DNA of 55,866 bases from Sinorhizobium sp. A49. GTDB taxonomy: Bacteria > Pseudomonadota > Alphaproteobacteria > Rhizobiales > Rhizobiaceae. The notes under the pieces were generated by a model. That model ran no database searches. It was not told where the DNA came from and saw only the letters and a list, made by a program, of their open reading frames with translations. Where the stretch lies: positions 1 to 55,866 of the forward strand of contig NZ_MUNW01000073.1 of NCBI RefSeq assembly GCF_002002725.1, in the 5' to 3' direction. Position 1 is the stretch's first letter; every line of letters starts with the position of its first letter. This document shows positions 28,980 to 37,662 of this stretch, in pieces. Both the position numbers and the translations under genes were made by a program.

Positions 28980-30929
28980 ATGTCCGCCAAGATCTATCCG
29001 GTGTTGAAGTCTGCCAAGAGCCGGACGCTGCTCGACAACACGACCTATCTGAAGTGGTATGAGGAGAGCATCTCCGACCCGGCCAAGTTCTGGGGCAAAC
29101 ACGGCAAACGGATCGACTGGTTCAAACCTTATACCAAGGTCAAGAACACCTCTTTCAAGGGCAAGGTCTCGATCAAGTGGTATGAGGACGGCCTGACCAA
29201 CGTCTCCTACAACTGCATCGACCGCCACCTGAAGACACATGGCGAAAAGACGGCGATCATCTGGGAAGGCGACAACCCCTATATCGACAAGAAGATCACC
29301 TACAACCAGCTTTACGAGCAGGTTTGTCGCCTTGCCAACGTCCTGAAGAAGCATGGCGTCAAGAAGGGCGATCGAGTCACCATCTACATGCCGATGATCC
29401 CGGAAGCATCCTATGCGATGCTCGCCTGCGCGCGTATCGGCGCCATCCATTCGGTCGTCTTCGGCGGCTTCTCGCCGGATGCGCTTGCCGGACGCATCGT
29501 CGATTGTGAATCCACCTTCGTCATCACGTGCGACGAGGGTGTGCGCGGCGGCAAGCCGGTGCCGCTGAAGGAAAACACCGACACCGCCATCGATATCGCT
29601 GCCAAGCAACACGTCATCGTCAACAAGGTGCTGGTTGTGCGCCGCACCGGCGGTAAGATCGGCTGGGCACCGGGCCGCGACCTCTGGTACCACCAGGAAA
29701 TTGCGACCGTGAAGCCGCATTGCGAGCCGGCGAAGATGAAGGCGGAAGACCCGCTGTTCATCCTCTACACCTCCGGTTCGACCGGCAAGCCGAAGGGCGT
29801 GCTGCACACCACCGGCGGTTACCTCGTCTATGCCTCGATGACCCACGAATACGTCTTCGACTATCGCGACGGTGATATCTACTGGTGTACGGCGGATGTC
29901 GGCTGGGTGACCGGCCATTCCTACATCGTCTACGGTCCGCTTGCCAATGCCGCGACCACCGTGATGTTCGAGGGTGTTCCGAACTTCCCCGACGCCGGCC
30001 GTTTCTGGGAAGTGATCGACAAGCACAAGGTCAACGTCTTCTACACTGCGCCGACGGCGATCCGCTCGCTGATGGGTGCCGGCGACGATTTCGTCAAGCG
30101 CGCCTCGCGCTCGTCGCTGCGCCTGCTCGGCTCGGTCGGCGAGCCGATCAATCCCGAAGCCTGGGAATGGTATTACAACGTCGTCGGCGATCAGAAGTCG
30201 CCGATCGTCGACACCTGGTGGCAGACGGAAACCGGCGGCATCCTGATCACGCCGCTGCCGGGCGCGACTGACCTGAAGCCCGGCTCGGCAACGCGGCCCT
30301 TCTTCGGCGTCCAGCCGCAGCTGGTCGACAACGAAGGCAACGTGCTCGAAGGCCCTGCCGACGGCAACCTCTGCATCACCGATAGCTGGCCCGGCCAGAT
30401 GCGCACGATCTATGGCGATCATGCGCGTTTCGGTCAGACCTATTTCGCCACCTACAAGGGCAAGTATTTCACCGGTGACGGCTGCCGCCGCGATGAGGAC
30501 GGCTATTACTGGATCACCGGCCGCGTTGACGACGTGCTCAACGTCTCGGGCCACCGCCTTGGTACAGCGGAGGTCGAATCGGCGCTCGTCTCGCACCATC
30601 TGGTGTCGGAAGCCGCCGTCGTCGGCTATCCGCATCCGATCAAGGGACAGGGCATCTATTGCTACGTCTCACTGATGGCGGGTGAAATCGGCAATGACGA
30701 TCTGCGCCAGGCCCTGGTCAAGCACGTGCGTTCGGAAATCGGGCCGATCGCCACACCGGACAAGATCCAGTTTGCGCCGGGTCTGCCAAAGACCCGTTCG
30801 GGCAAGATCATGCGTCGCATCCTGCGCAAGATCGCCGAGGACGATTTCGGCGCGCTCGGTGACACCTCGACGCTGGCCGATCCGGCAGTTGTCGACGACC
30901 TGATCGCCAACCGGCAGAACAAGGCTTAA
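28980..30929 (+). CDS. acs: Acetyl-CoA synthetase
   Basis: 649 residues, standard length for AMP-forming Acs, which activates acetate via acetyl-AMP. Motifs in order are [23 protein letters not shown] (ACAS_N), [24 protein letters not shown] (P-loop), [78 protein letters not shown] and [18 protein letters not shown] with the catalytic Lys that is classically controlled by acetylation. The ATG at 28980 follows GGGAGGAAAG; the frame extends to 28962 but the Shine-Dalgarno decides the start. With prpE about 1 kb upstream, the locus holds two short-chain acyl-CoA synthetases around trcR. Confidence 0.97.
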   Translation: MSAKIYPVLKSAKSRTLLDNTTYLKWYEESISDPAKFWGKHGKRIDWFKPYTKVKNTSFKGKVSIKWYEDGLTNVSYNCIDRHLKTHGEKTAIIWEGDNPYIDKKITYNQLYEQVCRLANVLKKHGVKKGDRVTIYMPMIPEASYAMLACARIGAIHSVVFGGFSPDALAGRIVDCESTFVITCDEGVRGGKPVPLKENTDTAIDIAAKQHVIVNKVLVVRRTGGKIGWAPGRDLWYHQEIATVKPHCEPAKMKAEDPLFILYTSGSTGKPKGVLHTTGGYLVYASMTHEYVFDYRDGDIYWCTADVGWVTGHSYIVYGPLANAATTVMFEGVPNFPDAGRFWEVIDKHKVNVFYTAPTAIRSLMGAGDDFVKRASRSSLRLLGSVGEPINPEAWEWYYNVVGDQKSPIVDTWWQTETGGILITPLPGATDLKPGSATRPFFGVQPQLVDNEGNVLEGPADGNLCITDSWPGQMRTIYGDHARFGQTYFATYKGKYFTGDGCRRDEDGYYWITGRVDDVLNVSGHRLGTAEVESALVSHHLVSEAAVVGYPHPIKGQGIYCYVSLMAGEIGNDDLRQALVKHVRSEIGPIATPDKIQFAPGLPKTRSGKIMRRILRKIAEDDFGALGDTSTLADPAVVDDLIANRQNKA

Positions 30930-30944
30930 CAAGCGACAGATAGC

Positions 30945-30974
30945 GAAAAGGGCGGCATCGGGCCGCCCTTTTTG
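30945..30974 (+). terminator. Rho-independent terminator of acs
   Basis: AAAGGGCGGC (30947-30956) pairs with GCCGCCCTTT (30962-30971) around a 5-base loop and runs into a T-tract. Confidence 0.9.
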
Positions 30975-31155
30975 ATTCACGCTCTCTTCCGACCGCGGCC
31001 TTGAATGCGGGCCGGAGATCAAATCACCGACTCGGCTTTGTGAGCCGGATTCTAATTAAAAATGTCGAACGAAATCAGGCATCGCTTGCGGCAGGCCTTG
31101 GCTGCTTGCTAGCGGAAGAACGAAACTGTTCCACAAGCTCAACGGGCGAGATCTC

Positions 31156-31356
31156 TCAGAAATCGATCGCCCGACCCTTGATTTCCCAGTCGCCGAAGCG
31201 CGCCGGGTCGACACCGCCGCGGCCGCCGATTTCCGTCGGCAGCTCCTTGTCTGCCTCTGCCTGGCGCCGCTCCTCGGCTTCCTTCAGCGCGCGCAGCGCG
31301 GCGGCCGGTAGCGGCTTTTTCGGGCGGTCGGGGGCATTGTCGTTGTCGTTCTGCAT
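31156..31356 (-). CDS. Small DUF1674 protein, succinate dehydrogenase assembly factor 4 (SDHAF4) family
   Basis: 66 residues. The C-terminal half LPTEIGGRGGVDPARFGDWEIKGRAIDF is the DUF1674/SDHAF4 signature (GG..G.DP.R.GDWE.KGR..DF). In mitochondria SDHAF4 helps flavinated SdhA join SdhB; a similar role in alphaproteobacteria is inferred. The N-terminus is charged (alternating Asn/Asp, then APDRPKKPLPAAALRALKEAEERRQ). I chose ATG 31356, with GGCGAG upstream; an ATG at 31380 lacks a ribosome-binding site. It is a stand-alone gene, divergent from htpX. The 181-base stretch between the acs terminator and its 3' end carries no gene but holds one AGCCGGATTCT motif copy (31043-31053). Confidence 0.85.
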   Translation of the reverse strand: MQNDNDNAPDRPKKPLPAAALRALKEAEERRQAEADKELPTEIGGRGGVDPARFGDWEIKGRAIDF

Positions 31357-31444
31357 CTCGCCAGGTCCGGATTCGTGCATCTGTTGTTGAAGAACGGGGC
31401 ATTTGCACCCATCATATAATGCGCCGTTGCCCGAACGGAAACCC

Positions 31445-31460
31445 TGATTCACGTGAAACG
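31445..31460. other. parS-like site (upstream of htpX)
   Basis: TGATTCACGTGAAACG matches the parS consensus at 14 of 16 positions with an intact core. It lies in the gap between the SDHAF4 gene and htpX, about 20 kb right of oriC. Confidence 0.55.
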
Positions 31461-31480
31461 TAGACGACCCGGAGCCCACC

Positions 31481-32443
31481 ATGAACCTCGTTCGCACCGC
31501 CATGCTGCTTGCAGTGATGACCGCCTTGTTCATGGCGGTCGGCTTCGCCATCGGTGGGCGTGGCGGCATGATGATTGCCTTCGTCATGGCAGCCGGTATG
31601 AATTTTTTCTCCTATTGGAATTCCGACCGCATGGTGCTGCGCATGTACCGTGCGCAGGAAGTCGATGAACGCAGTGCGCCGGAATATTACGGCATCGTGC
31701 GCGATCTTGCCGCGAATGCCGGCCTGCCGATGCCGCGTGTCTACGCGATCGACAGCCCACAGCCGAACGCCTTTGCGACCGGGCGCAACCCTGAGAACGC
31801 CGCTGTCGCCGCCTCCACCGGCCTGCTTCAGGCCCTTAACTATGACGAGGTCGCAGGTGTCATGGCGCATGAACTGGCGCACGTCCAGAACCGCGACACC
31901 CTGACGATGACGTTGACGGCGACACTCGCCGGCGCGATCTCGATGCTCGGCAATTTCGCCTTCCTGTTTGGCGGCAATCGCGAAAACAACAACAATCCGT
32001 TGGGGTTCGTCGGCGTGCTGATCGCGATGATCGTCGCGCCGATTGCGGCCATGCTGGTGCAGATGGCGATCAGCCGTACGCGAGAGTATTCCGCCGATCG
32101 CCGTGGTGCCGAAATTTGCGGCAAGCCTTTGGCTCTGGCTTCGGCCTTGCAGAAAATCGCCGGTGCCGCGCACCGGATTCACAATGACGATGCCGAGCGC
32201 AATCCGGCGACTGCGCATATGTTCATCATCAATCCGCTTTCCGGCGAGCGCATGGACAACCTGTTTTCCACCCATCCGAACACCGAAAACCGGATCGCCG
32301 CCCTGCAACAGATGGCGCAGGGGATGTCCATGGGGTCGACGCCGCCGGTTCGGGCTGATAATCCGGTGCGCAAATCGCGCTCTGTTCCCTCTACCGGTTG
32401 GGGTCGCGGTGGTTCCGAACCGCCGAAAGGTCCCTGGTCCTGA
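31481..32443 (+). CDS. htpX: Membrane zinc metalloprotease HtpX
   Basis: 320 residues of the M48B family, an inner-membrane protease involved in membrane-protein quality control. The first two hydrophobic segments (about 5-24 and 29-45) are followed by the zinc motif HELAH (130-134) in [16 protein letters not shown]. Two further membrane segments follow ([42 protein letters not shown]), and then EYSADRRGA, supplying the third zinc ligand Glu. The C-terminal tail is Ser/Pro/Gly-rich. The stop overlaps the rsmB start (TGATG), so the two are probably co-transcribed. Confidence 0.96.
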   Translation: MNLVRTAMLLAVMTALFMAVGFAIGGRGGMMIAFVMAAGMNFFSYWNSDRMVLRMYRAQEVDERSAPEYYGIVRDLAANAGLPMPRVYAIDSPQPNAFATGRNPENAAVAASTGLLQALNYDEVAGVMAHELAHVQNRDTLTMTLTATLAGAISMLGNFAFLFGGNRENNNNPLGFVGVLIAMIVAPIAAMLVQMAISRTREYSADRRGAEICGKPLALASALQKIAGAAHRIHNDDAERNPATAHMFIINPLSGERMDNLFSTHPNTENRIAALQQMAQGMSMGSTPPVRADNPVRKSRSVPSTGWGRGGSEPPKGPWS

Positions 32444-33855
32444 TGTCTGCCGAAAACAACAACGATTCACGTCCGAAACAAAACCGCTCGCACAAGCAGC
32501 CGGTAAGGTCGAAAAAGCCTGCACAACAGGAGCGTGGCCCGGAAAAGCCCGGTTTGCGCACGCGCCAGGCAGCGGCCAAGATTCTCGGTGCGGTCGTCGA
32601 CCGCAAGACCTCGCTTGATGGCATGCTCGATCATGAGCATGGCAATCCCGCCTATCGCGAGCTGAGCGAAGCCGACCGGGCGCTGGTGCGTGCCATCCTC
32701 AATTCGGCCCTGCGTCACCTGCCGCGCATCCAGGCGGCGATCGGTTCGATGCTGCAGACGCCGCTTCCCGAAGGTGCGCGCGCGCTAGACCATGTTCTGG
32801 CCGTGGCCGCCGCACAGATCCTCTATCTGGACGTGCCCGACCATTCCGCCGTTGACCTTGCGGTTGAGCAGGCACAGGCCGATCCGCGAAACCGCCGCTT
32901 TGCCAATCTGGTCAACGCCATTCTTCGCCGCCTGTCGCGCGAGAAGGATGCGATCCTGGAAAGCCTGAAGACCGTTCCGGCCATGCCAGACTGGTTCTTC
33001 GAAAGGCTGGTCGAGCGCTATGGGCGCGAGCAGGCCGAACGCATCGCCGACGCACAGCTGACGCCGGCGGCGATCGATCTGACTGTCAAGTCTGATCCGA
33101 ACGGCTGGGCTGAGCGGCTTGGCGGGACGGTCTTGCCGACAGGCTCGGTGCGCCTCGCCGATTTCTCTGGCTCCATCCCTTCCTTAGCCGGATTCTCCGA
33201 TGGAGAATGGTGGGTCCAGGATGCGGCCGCGTCGATCCCTGCCCGCCTGTTCGGACCTCTTGCCGGCAAGAGCGTCGTCGATCTCTGCGCCGCACCCGGC
33301 GGCAAGACGGCGCAGCTGATCCTCGCTGGTGGCGAGGTAACCGCGCTTGATCAGTCGGCAAGCCGTTTGCGCCGCCTCAAGGGCAATCTCGAGCGTCTGG
33401 GTCTTCAGGCGCAGATGCAGGAAACCAACATGGCCGATTTCCGGCCTGACGAGCTTTTCGATGCCGCCCTACTGGACGCTCCCTGTTCATCGACCGGAAC
33501 GACCCGCCGCCATCCGGACGTGCTCTGGACCAAGGGACCGGAGGATATCGAGAAGCTTGCACTGCTGCAGGAACGTCTGCTGCGCCATGCGCTGACGGTG
33601 GTCAAGCCTGATGGTATCGTCGTCTTTTCCAATTGCTCGCTGGATCCGCGCGAAGGCGAAGAGGTCGTTGCCCGGGTGATTGGCACCGGTGATGCATACG
33701 AGTTGGTGCCGATCCTGGCCACGGATTGGCCGGGCCTCGAAGATGCGATTACCCCTCTCGGCGAAGTGCGCACCGTACCATCGATGTTCCCGCTCGCTCC
33801 ACCCTTTGCCAGCGGCCTCGATGGATTCTACGCCGCAGTGATTCGTCGCAAATAA
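32443..33855 (+). CDS. rsmB: 16S rRNA (cytosine-C5) methyltransferase, RsmB family
   Basis: 470 residues. The N-terminal NusB-like RNA-binding domain (TRQAAAKILGAVVDRKTSLDGML to about 190, including the YLDVPDHSAVDLAVEQA segment typical of RsmB) precedes the SAM-dependent catalytic domain. Its motifs are VVDLCAAPGGKTAQL, VTALDQSASRLRRLKGNL, DAALLDAPCSSTGTTRRHPD with the motif IV Cys, and VVFSNCSLDPREGEEVV with the catalytic motif VI Cys. It methylates C967 of 16S rRNA in E. coli. Start 32443 overlaps the htpX stop; the first about 30 residues are basic and low-complexity. A TTAGCCGGATTCTC copy (33184-33197) encodes LAGFS. Confidence 0.92.
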   Translation: MSAENNNDSRPKQNRSHKQPVRSKKPAQQERGPEKPGLRTRQAAAKILGAVVDRKTSLDGMLDHEHGNPAYRELSEADRALVRAILNSALRHLPRIQAAIGSMLQTPLPEGARALDHVLAVAAAQILYLDVPDHSAVDLAVEQAQADPRNRRFANLVNAILRRLSREKDAILESLKTVPAMPDWFFERLVERYGREQAERIADAQLTPAAIDLTVKSDPNGWAERLGGTVLPTGSVRLADFSGSIPSLAGFSDGEWWVQDAAASIPARLFGPLAGKSVVDLCAAPGGKTAQLILAGGEVTALDQSASRLRRLKGNLERLGLQAQMQETNMADFRPDELFDAALLDAPCSSTGTTRRHPDVLWTKGPEDIEKLALLQERLLRHALTVVKPDGIVVFSNCSLDPREGEEVVARVIGTGDAYELVPILATDWPGLEDAITPLGEVRTVPSMFPLAPPFASGLDGFYAAVIRRK

Positions 33856-34046
33856 GTCTGGAAAAGTCGAACTGGCGACCGGAAAGCCTCGGCTGCGGGC
33901 TGTTTTGTCGTGTCAATTGACGCTTTAAGGCCACGAGCCTATCAAAGACGATAAAATTGATAAAAGTTTAATGATCTTTCCGGCACCATCCGGAGTCACG
34001 CGGAGCGCCGCGCGTCCGTTGGGACCGACAAGAGCGCTCTGACATT

Positions 34047-35873
34047 ATGAAACGGCGCATCGTGCGTCCCGAAAATCGAAAACGGATTTCGGGCAACCCT
34101 GCGCAAGCGGCACTGGCGCGAAGCCGACGTATCCGTTCGGACGTCTCTGGCGGCTTGCTTCAGGAAAGAGGGAACCGGCGGGCGTTGATGGTGTTTTCCG
34201 GCAGGCGAAGGCTTTCCTATCTGTATGCGCGTGAAGGTTGGCGCCGCGTGTCGCGCCGGCTTTCGGTCGGCCGCGTCTCGTCGCTGCGCTTTACCGGTTC
34301 GACGCCCAACCGCCTGATCGTCGCGCCGACGGACCTCCGGGCTGTCGATCCCTTCGTCGCCGAAGAAATCCTCGAGGGCCGTTTTCCTCTGGCCGGCCGC
34401 GTGCTCGATACCGAAGGCGAATCGCCGTTTGAAATCGATCTGCCGTCGCTTGAATTCGCGGTCCGTCTGCATTCGTTCGGCTGGCTCAGGCACTTGCGGG
34501 CCATCCGCGAAGATGCCGGTTTCGTGCGCCTGCGGCAGATCGTCGACGACTGGATCGCCACTCACGGCCGCAACTTGGGTGGCATTGCCTGGGATGCCGA
34601 CGTCATTGCCCAACGCATCATCGCGTGGCTCTCACACTCGCCGGTGGTCCTGCGCAATGCGGAGCATGGCTTCTATCGCCGTTTCCTGAAAAGCCTGGCT
34701 TTCCAGGTCCGTTATCTCCGCCACATCGCCGAAACGGTCAGCGATGGCGAGGCGCGCCTGCGTGTCCGGATGGCGCTTGCCATGGCATCGGTCTCGATGC
34801 CATCGACGCCCTCGGCCATTCGCAAGGCGTCGCGTCACCTCGATTTCGAACTCGACCGGCAGATCCTTGCCGATGGCAGTCACTTTTCGCGCAGTCCGCG
34901 CGCGGGGCTCGAACTGCTGCTCGACCTGCTGCCGCTGCGCCAGACCTATGTCAATCTCGGGCATGACGTGCCGTCGCGCCTCATACCGTGCATCGACCGG
35001 ATGTATCCGGCCTTGCGTTTCTTTCGCCACCAGGGCGGCGAACTGGCGCTCTTCAACGGTGCGACCTCGGTGCTGGCGCATGAACTTGCCTCGGTGCTGC
35101 GCTACGACGAAACCGCCGGTGAGCCATTCCGCTCGCTGCCGCTTGCCCATTACGAGCGCCTGTCGATCGAAAACACCGTCGTCATCGTCGATACCGGCCG
35201 GCCGCTTTCGGTCGACCTGTCGCGCAGCGCCCATGCCGGCTGCCTCTCGTTCGAAATGTCCTCCGGCAAGACGCGGTTCGTGATCAATTCGGGCGCGCCG
35301 AAGTTTGCCGGCGACCGATTCCGCCAGATGGCACGGATGACCGCTGCACACTCCACCGTCACCGTCAACGACACGTCGTCCTCGCGCTTTTCGCAATCAC
35401 GGTTTCTGGGACCGATCATGACCAGCGGCGTCTCGCGCGTCGTGGTCGAGCGCAAGGACGAACCGGGGCGCCTCGAATCCGTCACGGCAAATCATGACGG
35501 TTATCTCGCGTCGTTCGGGCTCCTGCATGAGCGCGACATCGGTGTGCTGAACGGCGGCCGGATGATCCGCGGGCGCGACCGGCTTTCGCGCGCCGACGGC
35601 AGCGATCCTGAGGAAACCAACACGGCGGTGGCTGTCGCCCGCTTCCATATCCACCCGGCCGTAACCATTCGCCAGAACAACGGCCGCGAAATCTATCTGA
35701 CAGCACCCGATGGCGAGGTCTGGCTGTTTGCCTGCCAGGACGGCGAGCTGGCGGTCGAGGAAGACATCTTCTTTGCCGATCCCTCGGGCATTCGCGCCTC
35801 GTCACAGCTGACGGTCACCTTCACTGTCGCCCGGCAGCCCGAGATCCAGTGGACCTTCTCGCGCACGAAGTAA
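34047..35873 (+). CDS. Heparinase II/III family protein
   Basis: Up to 608 residues. The first part after the tail is predicted alpha-helical toroid (EFAVRLHSFGWLRHLR, ADVIAQRIIAWLSHSP, FRHQGGELALFNG). The second half is a heparinase II/III-like beta domain with MTAAHSTVTVNDTSSSRF, the conserved His-containing HSTVTVND pattern, and DGYLASFGLLHERDI. Family members are polysaccharide lyases; the substrate here is unknown and no signal peptide is visible. The start is uncertain: ATG 34047 has little Shine-Dalgarno, and residues 1-47 are basic and unlike the family. ATG 34188 (MVFSGRRRLSYLYAREGW) is a plausible shorter start. It is co-directional between rsmB and purH. Confidence 0.8.
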   Translation: MKRRIVRPENRKRISGNPAQAALARSRRIRSDVSGGLLQERGNRRALMVFSGRRRLSYLYAREGWRRVSRRLSVGRVSSLRFTGSTPNRLIVAPTDLRAVDPFVAEEILEGRFPLAGRVLDTEGESPFEIDLPSLEFAVRLHSFGWLRHLRAIREDAGFVRLRQIVDDWIATHGRNLGGIAWDADVIAQRIIAWLSHSPVVLRNAEHGFYRRFLKSLAFQVRYLRHIAETVSDGEARLRVRMALAMASVSMPSTPSAIRKASRHLDFELDRQILADGSHFSRSPRAGLELLLDLLPLRQTYVNLGHDVPSRLIPCIDRMYPALRFFRHQGGELALFNGATSVLAHELASVLRYDETAGEPFRSLPLAHYERLSIENTVVIVDTGRPLSVDLSRSAHAGCLSFEMSSGKTRFVINSGAPKFAGDRFRQMARMTAAHSTVTVNDTSSSRFSQSRFLGPIMTSGVSRVVVERKDEPGRLESVTANHDGYLASFGLLHERDIGVLNGGRMIRGRDRLSRADGSDPEETNTAVAVARFHIHPAVTIRQNNGREIYLTAPDGEVWLFACQDGELAVEEDIFFADPSGIRASSQLTVTFTVARQPEIQWTFSRTK

Positions 35874-35993
35874 GCTTATTTTAGGATGTTGGCTTGCCGA
35901 GGTTCCTTCGGCCGGCAAGCTATGCTAACGGGCAGCCATCCCAATGCCGGAGCATCCTCCCGCGCGTCCGGCGCCGCCAAAGGAGCATGGTTG
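35874..35993 (+). promoter_or_regulatory. Structured purH leader
   Basis: The 120 bases before purH fold well on paper. GCTTGCCG and CCGGCAAGC form a tight hairpin (about 35891-35921), and AGGATG (about 35882-35887) can pair with CATCCT further down (about 35953-35958). A purH leader of this kind could be a regulatory RNA. I looked for the ZTP (pfl) riboswitch conserved core, which is known upstream of purH in some bacteria, and did not find it by eye. Confidence 0.3.
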
Positions 35994-37604
35994 ATGGCTG
36001 TCGCCTCCAAGAAAATTCCCGCCCCGAACGAGGTTCCAGTCCGGACCGCCCTTCTCTCCGTGTCCGACAAGACCGGTGTTGTCGAGCTTGCCCGTGCGCT
36101 GCATGAAAAAGGCGTGCGTCTGGTTTCGACCGGCGGCACCCACAAGGCGTTGTCTGAGGCAGGTCTTCCGGTCAGCGACGTTTCGGAACTGACGGGCTTC
36201 CCTGAGGTTATGGATGGTCGCGTCAAGACCCTTCACCCGGGTGTCCATGGCGGCCTGCTGGCGATCCGCGACGATGCCGAGCACCAGGCGGCGATGTCGG
36301 CCCATGGCATCACTGCGATCGATCTGGCGGTGATCAACCTCTATCCCTTCGAGGAAGTTCGCGCCCAGGGCGGCGACTATCCGACGACGGTCGAAAACAT
36401 CGATATCGGCGGCCCGGCCATGATCCGCGCATCGGCCAAGAACCACGCCTATGTGACGATCGTCACCGATCCGGCCGACTATCCGGTGCTCATCGAAGAG
36501 CTGGCGTCGGGTGCAACGACCTATGCCTTCCGGCAGAAGATGGCGGCCAAGGCCTATGCCCGCACGGCAGCCTATGACGCGGCCATCTCCAACTGGTTTG
36601 CCGAGGCGCTCGACACGCCGATGCCCCGCCACCGCGTTCTCGGCGGCGTCTTGAAGGAAGAGATGCGCTACGGCGAAAATCCGCATCAGAAGGCTGGCTT
36701 CTACGTCACCGGCGAGAACCGCCCCGGTGTTGCCACAGCGACGCTGCTGCAGGGCAAGCAGCTGTCCTATAACAACATCAACGACACCGATGCCGCCTTT
36801 GAACTGGTGGCCGAGTTCCTGCCGGAAAAGGCGCCGGCGGTTGCGATCATCAAGCATGCCAACCCTTGCGGCGTCGCAACCGCACCGACGCTGGTCGAAG
36901 CCTACCGACGGGCGCTCGCCTGCGATTCCACCTCGGCCTTCGGCGGCATCATCGCGCTCAACCAGCTGCTCGATGCAGAAACGGCGGAAGAGATCGTCAA
37001 GCTCTTCACCGAGGTCATCATCGCGCCTGAGGTCAGCGACGAGGCCAAGGCCGTCATCGCGCGCAAGCCGAACCTGCGGCTGCTGACCACCGGCGCCCTG
37101 CCCGATCCACGCATCCCCGGCCTGTCCGCCAAGACCGTATCGGGTGGTCTCCTCGTGCAGACCCGTGACAACGCCATGGTCGAGGACATGGAGCTGAAGG
37201 TGGTGACGAAGCGCGCACCGACCGCACAGGAACTGGAAGACATGAAGTTTGCCTTCAAGGTGGCAAAACACGTCAAGTCGAACGCCGTCGTCTACGCCAA
37301 GGATGGCCAGACGGCCGGTATCGGCGCCGGACAGATGAGCCGTGTCGATTCCGCCCGCATCGCCGCGATCAAGGCCGAAGAGGCGGCCAAGGCGCTGGGT
37401 CTGGCAACGCCGCTCACCAAGGGCTCAGCCGTTGCCTCCGAAGCCTTCCTGCCTTTCGCGGATGGTCTGCTCTCGGCGATTGCTGCCGGTGCCACCGCGG
37501 TCATCCAGCCCGGTGGTTCGATGCGCGACGAGGAAGTGATTGCCGCCGCCGACGCGCATGGCGTGGCCATGGTGTTTACCGGCATGCGCCATTTCCGCCA
37601 CTAA
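35994..37604 (+). CDS. purH: Bifunctional AICAR transformylase / IMP cyclohydrolase
   Basis: 536 residues, the last two steps of IMP synthesis. The N-terminal MGS-like cyclohydrolase domain has [67 protein letters not shown] and [20 protein letters not shown]. The AICAR transformylase domain has [41 protein letters not shown] (catalytic Lys-His) and [35 protein letters not shown] lies 9 bases before ATG 35994; the frame is open upstream to 35886 but that part is non-conserved leader. A terminator for this gene appears to lie inside the 3' end of the convergent MFS gene. Confidence 0.98.
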   Translation: MAVASKKIPAPNEVPVRTALLSVSDKTGVVELARALHEKGVRLVSTGGTHKALSEAGLPVSDVSELTGFPEVMDGRVKTLHPGVHGGLLAIRDDAEHQAAMSAHGITAIDLAVINLYPFEEVRAQGGDYPTTVENIDIGGPAMIRASAKNHAYVTIVTDPADYPVLIEELASGATTYAFRQKMAAKAYARTAAYDAAISNWFAEALDTPMPRHRVLGGVLKEEMRYGENPHQKAGFYVTGENRPGVATATLLQGKQLSYNNINDTDAAFELVAEFLPEKAPAVAIIKHANPCGVATAPTLVEAYRRALACDSTSAFGGIIALNQLLDAETAEEIVKLFTEVIIAPEVSDEAKAVIARKPNLRLLTTGALPDPRIPGLSAKTVSGGLLVQTRDNAMVEDMELKVVTKRAPTAQELEDMKFAFKVAKHVKSNAVVYAKDGQTAGIGAGQMSRVDSARIAAIKAEEAAKALGLATPLTKGSAVASEAFLPFADGLLSAIAAGATAVIQPGGSMRDEEVIAAADAHGVAMVFTGMRHFRH

Positions 37605-37662
37605 CAGGACTTGGGACGGGCGTTTCACGCCGATCCCGGCTTTCAAAGCAGACTTGAGACTA

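Noticed and set aside
35886-35993. Upstream in-frame extension of purH to 35886
   Set aside because: The extension runs through a structured leader, lacks family similarity, and a good AAGGAG site marks ATG 35994.
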